A DNA stretch of 64,000 nt, from positions 744,001 through 808,000 of the forward strand of contig JAIXMP010000004.1 of NCBI GenBank assembly GCA_025677815.1, in the 5' to 3' direction. This DNA comes from Phascolomyces articulosus (lineage: Eukaryota > Mucoromycota > Mucoromycetes > Mucorales > Lichtheimiaceae). Position 1 is the first letter of the stretch, and every line of letters starts with the position of its first letter. A program made the position numbers and the translations under genes. Below are positions 26,418-36,479 of this stretch, piece by piece. The notes beneath the pieces are model-generated. The model searched no databases, was not told the origin of the DNA, and was given only the letters and a program-made list of their open reading frames with translations.

Positions 26418-29393
26418 CAATAAGAATGAGCTTCCAATGTTTTGTATAAATAGATTACTTAGGGGTCCATATAATTATTTACTTTTCAATTTCTTTGGGT
26501 GGCAAGTTACTCTTTCGAACATTCTCCTGCATTGTTTCGAGACCTACACCTTCAATAACATGAAGTGGATCGATCACGTTGCCAAGAGATTTAGACATTT
26601 TTCGACCTTGTGCATCGCGTACCTGTAAAAACAAAAATATAAGGTGATGATAATGGTAATTTTGGATGGGTTATGTGATTTTAGTAACATGGTAAATGAA
26701 TAAAAGAGATGAGCTCACGCCCATCATTTCATCACGCTATTTCAAGAACTGACCATGGCATGTAAAAAGATGTTTTCAAAGGGGGGTTGTTTTGCAAAAT
26801 GATTGGCTAGCATGGCCATACGTGCTACCCAAAAGAATAAAATATCATAACCTGTTTCCATGACTTGAAGTGGATAACGTTCCTAAAAATATATATCAAA
26901 ACCGGATTAGGTCAAGTTGTCAATCTATGGCAATAAATAGAAAGGTTCTCAACTTACAGGTAATTTTGAATTAGGACCTGTCCAACCCAAAGCAGAAAGT
27001 GGTAATAATCCAGATGAAAACCATGTATCTAATACATCATCATCCTAATAATTACATTATATGTCAATAAACAAGTTGTTGTTGTTTTTTCCAGTATAAA
27101 CTCTAAATGTATTACCTTGACAAGTTGATATTTTGCATCAGGTTCAATGCCTTCTTTTTGGAAAAGCGCACTGGTTTCTTTATGAGCAGTGGCTTCATCA
27201 TGAGCCACCACCCAAAGTTCTAATAAATCAACATAAATTTAGATTCTATCCTTTCTTCTATCGGAAACAGCTGTTGTAAATTCTTAAAGTTATTAATATT
27301 ATTATTAGTATATCCACCTTTATCTGTCATGTTATCCAACTTGACTTGATAAGCAGGAATTTCATGACCCCACCAAAGTTGACGAGAGATACACCAATCC
27401 TGGATATTATCTAATTAGCCAATTATGAATCCTATTAGCTTATGTAAAAAAAATGTGTGTCCACTTTCCCTTCTTTTGAAAAAACAATTTCAACTAACCT
27501 AACCATCGATACCAATCTTGCTTATGACCCCTTGGATGTATTTTTATCAATCCGTTCTCTACTTGTTTTTTTGATGTTTCAGCTAATTCTGAGCATCGGA
27601 CATACCTGTCATTTAAATAGGGTCAGTTTTTTTTGTATAATAATAGAATTCACATGTCAATGTTTTTTTTGGGTCTTTGATATCAAAGAGAACATATACC
27701 ATTGTGGTTGTAAAAGTGGTTCGATCACATCGCCTGATCTTGAGCATAAAGCAATTCGCATGGGATGATTTTCATTTTTTCCTTGATAACAATTCAGTTG
27801 TTTCAATTTATCTACCACTTTATCCCGAAGATCAAACCGGTTGATGCCCTAAATTGGAAATCATGCATGCCCCATACACGCACACCTGTCAAAAAAAATC
27901 ATCCAAAAAAATACAATACAATACAATACAAAAATAGGTTTTTTTTAACTTACAGTCCATTCAGTAACACCACCGAAATCGTTCAATTGTCCCAATTTAT
28001 CGAAAATACTGACAATGGGTAAATTATGACGACGTGCACAGGCATAATCGTTTGAATCATGAGCAGGGGTGATCTATAGAATGAGATAACAATGAATTAT
28101 GTTTGTCAGCCAATCCATTTTGGATGAGAAAGGGATATTTTGGCAGTAGTATGATTACGATTATTACGAGTACTACAGTATTCTCTCCCCCTGTAAATGT
28201 TATTTACCTTTACAGCACCTGTTCCAAATTCCATATCCACAAGTTGTTCATCACAAATAATAGGAATCTTCTTTTTATGAATAGGATGCATCGCATATTT
28301 CCCATGAAGTTCTTTATATCGAGGATCCTCTGGATGAATGGCTACTGCACAATCACCCAACATGGTTTCAATACGTGTAGTAGATACAGTCAAACCTTGA
28401 ACACCATTAGGTTGTGGATCCACAATGGGATAAGTAAATTGATGGAGTACACCGAATTCAACACTATTTCCAATTTCCAGGATTCAGTCTTCTTTTGTTT
28501 CTTTCTTATTCCTTTCCTCCCCTTTTTTTTAGATAACACGCATATAATTCTCCTTCAAAATATATTACCCTTGAGGTCGACCTGGTAATGCTACTAAAGT
28601 TCGTCCTTCAATCTCCTTATAATCAACCTAAATACACAAGTAATATGTATTTTATATTGGGGTCACGTAAGCCAATCGTCTCTTCTACCTCCTCTTCATA
28701 ATATGAGACAAATATTACCTCAATATCCGAAATCACTGTTTCCAAAGCACAACACCAATTAACCAATCGAGTATCACGATAAATCAATCCATCCTTATAA
28801 AGTTGAATAAAAGCATTCTGTACTGCTTTATAACGCGGATCATCCATGGTAAAAAACACACTATCCCAATCCACGGAAGCACCCATGCGTTTCATTTGAT
28901 TCAAGATATGATCCCCATATTTATTACGCCATTTCCAAATTTCCTTGACAAACGCTTCTCTTCCCATATCATGACGCGTCAATTGTCGTTCACGCATAAT
29001 CATTTTCTCTACAACAGACTGTGTACCAATACCTGCGTGATCGGTACCTGGAATCCATTGCACGTCATGACCAGCCATGCGACGATATCGTGCTAATGCA
29101 TCTTCCAAACTCAATGTTAATGCATGACCAATATGTAATGAACCTGTCACATTGGGGGGAGGTGTTATCATTGTAAATTGTTGTTTTTTCTTTTCTGTTC
29201 CTGTAGTGGTGGTTGCTGCTGTCATGGGTTTGAATAGACCTTCTTTTTGCCAATAATCATACCAACCCTCTTCGACGGCTTTGGCATTATAAGCATTAAG
29301 GAATGGTTTTTCAGGTCGTTGTAATGAAGCTAATAATCGTCGTCCATGAGAAAAAGAAGGTGGAATCCATGTCCTTCGCGTCGCTAGGTACAT
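24528..29393 (-). CDS. VAS1: Valyl-tRNA synthetase
   Basis: Eighteen exons, high to low: 29393-28719, 28627-28569, 28463-28208, 28073-27954, 27848-27700, 27605-27499, 27410-27318, 27219-27116, 27044-26958, 26882-26754, 26622-26483, 26362-26269, 26183-25809, 25705-25625, 25457-25329, 25224-25042, 24946-24705, 24642-24528; 1045 residues. It charges tRNA-Val with valine. Class I signatures are clear: [16 protein letters not shown] (HIGH at 87-90) and [11 protein letters not shown] (KMSKS at about 601-605). The editing-domain segments are present ([28 protein letters not shown]). WWGHEIPAY and [15 protein letters not shown] match the family, and the C-terminal coiled-coil arm ends the protein. 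The start [19 protein letters not shown] is Arg-rich and acid-free, like a mitochondrial presequence; budding yeast VAS1 makes both mitochondrial and cytosolic forms. Upstream in-frame codons run into the neighbouring promoter and were not used. The start lies 189 bp from the divergent neighbour. Confidence 0.96.
26364..26416 (+). repeat. (ATA)n microsatellite inside a valyl-tRNA synthetase intron
   Basis: An uninterrupted run of about 17 ATA/AAT triplets lies in the intron between the exons ending at 26483 and starting at 26362. The run directly abuts the splice acceptor, which reads TTATTATAG on the minus strand. It probably also acts as the intron's T-rich tract. Confidence 0.95.
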
Positions 29394-29582
29394 TGTTGAG
29401 CAATGTTTTTTTTTTTTTTTTGTTGTCAACTTCCTGCCGCCTAAAATGTTCCCTTGTCCTGCTTTATCTTTGAGTGGCGGGGAATTTGAAATAGGAAGGT
29501 GGGAAATATAAGCAGAAAAAAGCCTAGCGATCACTACCACTGCCCAGCTGAACGACTTATTGAACACTTTCATAAAAAAAAG
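29394..29582. promoter_or_regulatory. Short divergent promoter between valyl-tRNA synthetase and DSD-like gene
   Basis: Only 189 bp separate the two start codons, so both genes must be transcribed from this segment or from overlapping promoters. It contains a long T run near 29407-29421 and a GC-richer patch around 29465-29490. No defined operator was recognised. Confidence 0.6.
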
Positions 29583-31316
29583 ATGACGACCATTTCAACA
29601 ACGACACCCCTTTGGCCATTTTATTCGGCTGTCGCTGAGCAACAAAAACAGTTACGCCAAGATATTATTGGTAAACGTCTTCATGAATTACGTACACCTA
29701 CTTTAGTTATTGATCGAACCATTGTCAAACGCAATTGTGAAAGACTTGGTCGTATCAAGACTGAACATAATGTCAATGTACGCGTACATGTAAAATCGCA
29801 CAAGGTAAGGTGTTTTTTTATTGTTGATACAAAAAGAAAGGTTATTCTCGAAGCTTATAAGGTTTAGCTTGTTTCTAATAATAATAATCCATCGAAATAC
29901 AGGCTGTAGAAGCAACAGCGATTCAATTAGAAGGAGCTAAAACAGATGCCATTGTTGTATCCACCATGGCGGAAGCTCATCTTATGGCATCCAGTCCATT
30001 AGTCACTGATGGAAAACTTAAACAGGTAAGAAATATAAAAATAAATGAGGATCCACTATTTCTGTAAATTATGCATAAATTATTAAAATATATATTATTG
30101 TTTATGCCAAAAAAAAAAAAGATCTTGTTAGGGTTCCCTATTACACCCGATAAATTTACAGAAGTCTTTGAATTAGCTGAACGAGTCCAGACATTTCAGA
30201 TCTTCATTGGTACGACTCTAACAAACTAAAAAACTACACCTCCTAAATTAGATGACCCTTTCTTTTTTTTTTAGATGGAATACAAAGAGATGATGATGTT
30301 GTCTTCTCTCCCCAAAATTTTTTTATGTACAATGTCGATCACCTTCTTAACTCAACTTTCTTTGTTTCCTTAAAAATGATATACTATTATTAATAGATCG
30401 ACTTGAAACGTTGGAGGCTCTTGAAGACTATCACAAGACAAGGTCTCTGCAAAAGAAAATTGGCGTCTTTATCAAGATCAACTGTGGTTATGGGTAAACT
30501 TCTTTTACATTTCACATGCGTAAAAATCACACTCACCTTTTTACATATCAATAATCATTCATTAATAATAATAATATATGTAGACGTGCAGGTGTACCAT
30601 TGGATCCAAGTGATACTGTTGAAAAAGAATCAATTCTTGAATTAGCAAAGCGTCTAGCGACTTCGAATTGCGCAACCTTACACGGTCTTTACGCACATGC
30701 AGGTCACTCGTACAAAGCACGTTCTCCCGACGAAGCCTTGACATTTCTTGAAAATGAATGTCAGAGTGCACGCGATTTTCAAGCGTATTTTGAAAAAGAA
30801 GCCCAAGTGGCGATCCCTCACTTATCCATTGGGGCCACTCCTACAGTACAGGTCATTGTCCATCATCAAGATCATGCACGTATTCGTAAAGCATTACAAG
30901 GTATTACAGAAGTCCATGCAGGTGCTTATTCCTTATTGGATCGACAACAAATAGCGACAGGTTTATGTACTGAACAAGACGTAGCCATTTCGGTGGCGTG
31001 CCGAGTGGCCAGTCGATATCCTGATCGAGGGACTACTTTGATTGATGGTGGCGCTTTGGCTTTTTCAAAAGATACAGCACCTCAAGGTGGATTTGGAATC
31101 CTTCCTTCATCCAAACAGATTGTGTTGCAAAGTGTCTCGCAAGAACATGGAATTCTTGCATCAGGTCCTCATGGACAAGATATGCATGTAGGCGATATTG
31201 TTCGCATCTTGCCTAACCATTGTTGTCTTGCATCTGCATGCCATTTATATTATTTAATTGTTGAAAATGGTGATGATCAAGTGGTTGATGTTTGGTTTCC
31301 TGTACGTGGATGGTAA
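29583..31316 (+). CDS. PLP enzyme of the D-serine dehydratase / D-threonine aldolase family
   Basis: Five exons: 29583-29804, 29903-30025, 30122-30209, 30397-30493 and 30584-31316; 420 residues, close to yeast Dsd1 (428). Fold-type III (alanine-racemase-like) N-terminal barrel: TPTLVIDRTIVKRNCERL and then HVKSHK, whose first Lys (K71) is the expected PLP lysine. A barrel strand reads VGVFIKINCGYGRAGVPLD-like across the exon 4/5 junction, followed by GLYAHAGHSY and SIGATPT (phosphate-binding). The C-terminal domain carries the metal site H-x-C in PNHCCLAS (H389, C391), the zinc ligands in eukaryotic D-serine dehydratase. The likely reaction is D-serine to pyruvate and ammonia; D-threonine aldolase activity cannot be excluded from sequence. 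ATG at 29583 is the first in frame; upstream in-frame codons lack ATG. Confidence 0.85.
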
Positions 31317-31867
31317 ACACATCTATCCATCTATCCATTCAATAAAAGATACATTTGTACGTAGTAGAAGAAGAAACTTGCTATACACACAAGAGGTTTT
31401 TAGGGTTGGTTTTTATTATACGTAACAAAATAAAGATGAAAAGAAAAAACTGTAATAAAAAAAAGTAAAAGTGTATGGGTTATGTTGTGTGTGTGTGTGT
31501 GTGTATTTTGTTAATAAAAAAAAAAGGTTGACAAAAAAAAACAAAGAATGAATTTATACGAAAAAAAAAGAAGAGGGGAAGAGAGAAAATAGTAATAATA
31601 ATAGTAATAGTAGTAGTAATAGTAGTAGTAGTAGTAAAAGGTTTGTTGGTTTTTGAGAGGGAATGAATGAATACTATGTTATTGTTAATGTTTATATATC
31701 TTTTTTTATGCTAAATAAAATGAAAGAATAGACTAAAGAAAAAAAGATAGGATTGGAATGAAATAAAGGAGTTGTATATGTTGAAGGGAGGTGGGAGGGG
31801 GGAATATAGGTGGATAAAAAAAAGAAGAAGAGGATAATGATGAGGAGGAGAGTTCAAGATTAGAATT
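31317..31867. other. Convergent intergenic region with simple repeats
   Basis: 551 bases between two stops. It contains a GT run (about 31489-31505), AGT/AAT triplet runs (about 31595-31640) and A-rich tracts. Nothing coding is visible; it presumably holds the two 3' UTRs. Confidence 0.6.
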
Positions 31868-33891
31868 TTACAAAAAGAAATGGGTGTATTGACGGCTATC
31901 CACATGAACCTCCATATCTGTTAATTTAAATTCATTCAATTCTTGTTTGATTTTCATAGCAAGCAAAGGAGTCAATTTTTGACAAGTAGCATTAGAATCA
32001 CAACGACGATCATATTCAGCAGCAGTAAATGTTTCATGGACTTGAATCGTAGGACAAAATTGAAGTCGACTGCGAGGTGTAGAAGTAGATGTATTGGTCA
32101 TTGTATTTAAAGAACTAGTCGAGGAGGAAGCACCTGTATTGGTAGGTCGTAAACGAGGTGATCCATGTAAAGGTAACCCATAATGTAAACCAATCGAAGG
32201 TGGGGGTACCATATCCGTTGTGGAAGGATCTTCATGTAATGGCAATCGATTCGAGGATGTAGAGGAGGAAGAAGGTGTTGGTGAAGGCAATGCATCACTG
32301 GTATTACCCATGAAACGTGGTACGACAGCAGGACGAGTGGTGGATCGTGCTGAACTAGGAGAATCAGGAGCAGCTGACGATGGTGATCGTCCTATTAATA
32401 ATATTTTAAGAAAAGGTGAGTATAGTGTTTTTTTAATAACTATGGAATATCAAGGAATTTTTTTTATCATGTATTCATATCATACATATCCAAAGGAAAG
32501 AATCTCCTTTTCCTTCTTTTTGCTTTATATATATAAATAAGTAATAACACATACCTTTTATATTTCTTTTTGTAGCTTCTTCTGGCGTCGTATCTACACG
32601 TAACACAGGTCGTGATGATCTATCGGCACCACCTCGTTGATTTTTAGCCATCTTTCGAAGATCACCTGAATTGGATGGGGACATGTTACGAGGAGAAGGC
32701 GCCACCTGTTGTTGTTGTTGCTGTAAAGATGCTGTAGAAGAGCCATGTTTTTGAAAAAGTCCAGACAATGAAGCAAATGAACGACGACGAGAAGGTGGTG
32801 TAGAAGGAGATGGAGATGGATAAGGTCCACCAGAACCTTCTGTTTCTTGCACTGTAGCCAAAGAAGTATTGGATCCACTATTCACAGAATACAAACTCAT
32901 ATTATCCTTGGATCGTAAATGACTCATACTAAACACTTTACGTAAACGTTTTGACAAGGAAAGTTTAGTATTCATGGACATTTCAGATCGAATCGAAAAG
33001 GTACCCGAGGAGACTGAAGTGACCGATGATCTCCGGCCCGAATCTTCCAAAGAAGGTGCTGGTGAGGGTACCGAGGAAGCAGTCGATGATAAAGAAGGCG
33101 GTCGTTCTTGAGAAGGGGCTGGTTGTATATATGAATGTGTATGTGTCGTCGTTTGCTGTTTTTGTTGCTTTTGTTGGAGTTGTTGCTTTTTCTGTTTTTC
33201 TCTACGCCCTTGAGCATAATGTTGCTGCTGTTGTTGTTTTAACAACATGGATGAGCGATTATAATTATTACTAGAGGGAATAGGTGTAGAAGATGATTTT
33301 TGAAGTTGAATAGGTACTACATGAGGATGATGTTTACTACTGTTTACACTCGTGGTATTGTTACTTGGTGTACGAGGTCGAGAAGAAGGTCTGTTGTTGT
33401 TGCTACGTTTATTATTATTATTATTACTAGTGTCATAATGAGGTTGTTGTTGCTGAGGATAATAGTAGTACGGGTTATTATTGGTTGCTACAGATGAAGG
33501 ATGGTGACCCTGTTGTTGTGTTGGATACGTCCACGCGTCTTTTTGATTCTGTAAACCATAAGAATCTACCATTTAGTTTATATTTTGTATGTATGTATGT
33601 ATATATATGTATATGTATAAAAAAATTGGAAAAGAGAAAGAAAAAGGCTTTTTTTTTCAATCAAGAAGAAAAGGAGCAGGTTTTAAAAATAACCTTAGTT
33701 GCCTTATTTGGTAATCGACCTGGCTTTCGCTTTTGATTTTTTGCCCTTCTGCGAAGTAATAAAAAAAAAAAACTTGCCTGTTGTTCAAGACGATGCTTTT
33801 GTTGTCCAGAAGAGGGTTGTTTTGATGAAGGGGATGAAGGAGTGGTTGCTGTACGAAGAGCAACTGGGGTTTGTTGAATCATTGCTGCCAT
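31868..33891 (-). CDS. Fungal low-complexity protein with conserved C-terminal tail, function unknown
   Basis: Three exons: 33891-33694, 33548-32555 and 32391-31868; 571 residues. Near residue 50 is a basic block (RRRAKNQKRKPGRLPNKATK) spliced directly to NQKDAWTYPTQQQ. Then come Gln/Asn/Ser-rich stretches, a basic amphipathic piece (LSLSKRLRKVFSMSHLRS), and Ser/Pro-rich sequence. The last about 60 residues are ordered-looking: FCPTIQVHETFTAAEYDRR, then ATCQKLTPLLAMKIKQELN and VHVDSRQYTHFF. Similar tails occur at the C-termini of fungal cell-polarity/bud-neck type proteins as I recall them (Bni4/Afr1-like), but I cannot assign the family firmly. Oddity: in exon 1 a T12-type run looks like a 29-nt GC-AG intron, yet only reading through it keeps the frame. 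No catalytic domain is seen. Confidence 0.75.
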
Positions 33892-34555
33892 GGTTATTTT
33901 TTGGTTTGGTTATATATGGTATAAAAAGGGATCGTTTATGTAAGGTGTAATAGTTATATCAGAAAGAGAGAACGAGTTGTTGGAAAGGAAGTATACAAAA
34001 AGGTGGTGTGTGTAGAGGGTGTATATAAGTTTATAAAAGACTGTATGTACAAATAATTTGTGAATATAAAGTGTAGCAGCCGTTGACGGGGGGAAGGGAG
34101 AGATTAATACATCAAAATTAAAATAATAAAAATGAAAGATAAAAAGAAGGATACTTTTCACCAAGAAGAGGAAGATGATTTGGAGGAAGTAGAAGTAGAA
34201 AAAGAAGAAGTATTAGGAAAAAGGGAAAAAAGAAATTATAAACAAAAAGGTATGAGATTAGTTCATTTAGGTTTGTAAATGGTTATTTCGTTATTTAGTA
34301 CTACCACACTTGACTGAAATCACACACCAAAAATTTCTCGCATATTTATGCTCTCTCCGCTTCAATTTATTATTATCGGGTGTAAGTTGTGTGAAATAGG
34401 TGAGACAATAATCAAATAAAATAATAAAAAGATCTTCTTCTTCTCCCCCTTTTCTTCTTCTTCAAAACCCCCCCCAAAAAAACATAGACACTCAAAGTGA
34501 ACTCCCTTTTCTTTTTTATCTTCTCTTGTCAAAAATAAAGTGGCTTTTATTATGA
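33892..34555. other. Intergenic region upstream of the low-complexity protein gene
   Basis: 664 bases between the Gpn3 stop (34556) and the start of the minus-strand gene at 33891. It should hold the promoter of the latter. Contains purine-rich stretches around 34185-34235 and a C7 run near 34470. No gene is seen. Confidence 0.55.
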
Positions 34556-36479
34556 TTATGATTCATATTCAATCCTATCATCTGGTTCCTAAAGAAACAA
34601 AATCAAGAATAACCCATGAGCATATCGAAAATCCTTCATCCATGATGCTTACACTTACTTTAGGTTCTAAGTCTTCACCATATTGTAAAGCATTGTCAAT
34701 AGTAGATAAAACATATTCAACCGAATCTTCGTCAGTAATATTTAAAGGTATAAAGCTGACCATGCTATAATCGTCAATCTATAAAAAAAAGATATAAATA
34801 ATTCCACATTAATCAAAACTTGTTAATTATTTCAAAAAACCTGGGCGTTACGCCATTTTGGTGTGTGTGTGAATCAATCCAATCCTCGTATACCCCCTCT
34901 CTTTACTTCTCCCCTCATGATAGTTACCAGTTGTACAATGGCCTGATTTAACGCCTGAAATTTAAAACTCCTCGAATTCGCGTTGATACTACCTTGTTCT
35001 TGTTCCACCACACCTGCTTCTTCGGCGATAAGCAATGGATCAGGATCCAAATAACGTTCCAATTCACGACTCGTCAATGCTTTATCCATCAGTCGTCTTC
35101 TCCTTCGTCGACGTTTCTTTTTATCATCTTCATCCCCACTCTCATGATTATCTCCTTCATCTTGTTCATCCTTTTTGACATTGCCATAATCTCCTTCTAT
35201 TAAATCCATCTTGGTCATGACATTCACGTGTGGGATCTCCATATTCACCATGGCACTCATAGCACTGAGCACACCTGAAAAATATTTGGCCTTGTCTTCA
35301 ATAAATTGGGATTCAAGACAGTAGACACCACAGATACGCATATTCCATTGACCCAAGGCTTCACATACACGTCGCATAATGGGGAAATGTGTATATAATT
35401 CAATTTGTCCGGGACAATCAATAATCAAATAATCGTCATCATAGTTGCCGATCTCTTCTTCAAGCCAATCAATATTGTTTAATAAAAATCTATAGACACA
35501 CGTGTTTTTTTGATGGAGAGTTATGCTCGGATATATACATTCATTCAACAAATTACATGATAATAATAATTCGACCCTTAAACAATGAACCCTCCTCCCC
35601 CAAAAAAAAATATCCCAATCTTACTCTAAACAGTAGATCAACCCGCCATTCGGTCCATAATTCAGTTCTTCCATAACATCCTCCAAAGTGATCAAATCAC
35701 GAATATCTTTGCATATATTGAAAAAAATACGCTCTTTATATTAGCTTTTATTCCCCGTTTCCGTCATTGTTATTGCTGTATCTAACTTTATAAATGATCT
35801 TCCTTTGAAAACAAAAAAGATTTACCTATGGTAGGTTCATATTCAAAATGTTCTGCTGCTGGATCCAAATTCACAAGATGAGCTCTTCTTCCTGTCGTTT
35901 GACAATGTGTCATCATGGTAGCGCAAAAAGTGGACTACGTAATATAATAAAAAAAAAGAATCACCCATTTGACAGGTCAGACCTTATTGTCTATTCTTAT
36001 CACGAAAATAGCAATGAAATCTTATTTTTTTTCGGGCGTTCCCCTAAAAAAAGAGAGTCAGAACTCTCTCTCTCTCTCTCTCCTTTCTAGCTCATGACAA
36101 GAGATCCTCCTCCCCAATACACGCTAATTCTCTCCCTATGTTATCGAATGAGCATTGACCCAACATCCACTTGTCTCACTTGTCTCCCTTTGTCCTTTTC
36201 AACCGTATCGATCGTTCGAACAGTAAATAATAATAATGATATAAATCTCTCTCCTCCTCCTTCTCTCCTCCTCGCATGCGATTGGATCTTTTTTTTTCGT
36301 TTCGTTTCCCTTTCGTCATTGGTAATAATAATAATAATAATAAAGTTCAATATTGATATATTACCTTTCCACTACCGGCAGGGCCCATAACAAGTTGACA
36401 ATGGCGACCCCTGAATACATTTAAAAAAATAACATAAGTATTACGCGAATTATGAAGAATAGATCGATCGATCTTACAT
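34556..36479 (-). CDS. GPN3: GPN-loop GTPase 3 (Gpn3), RNA polymerase II assembly/import factor
   Basis: Seven exons: 36479-36478 (AT only), 36410-36365, 35934-35826, 35706-35625, 35489-34928, 34778-34659 and 34588-34556; 317 residues. The start codon is split: AT, an intron of 67 nt (GTAAGA...TTCAG), then G. That gives [18 protein letters not shown], exactly the family N-terminus. Other motifs: P-loop GPAGSGKST (10-18), [12 protein letters not shown], the diagnostic GPN tripeptide in NYGPNGGL (about 70-72), [11 protein letters not shown], and TKMDL for guanine recognition. The end [12 protein letters not shown] matches Gpn3 rather than Gpn1/2. Gpn3 with Gpn1 helps assemble and import RNA polymerase II. 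The protein is longer than yeast/human Gpn3 (272-284) because of an acidic-basic insertion ([12 protein letters not shown]) after [11 protein letters not shown]. The last exon encodes only 10 residues. Confidence 0.95.

Noticed and set aside
29394..29573. Longer N-terminus for valyl-tRNA synthetase from in-frame codons starting at 29573
   Set aside because: It would run into the promoter and near the start of the divergent gene, and the extra residues match no ValRS; the ATG at 29393 gives a sensible N-terminus.
33749..33777. 29-nt GC-AG intron in the low-complexity protein gene
   Set aside because: Removing it gives a stop within a few codons, while read-through keeps the conserved basic block in frame, so I modelled it as coding.
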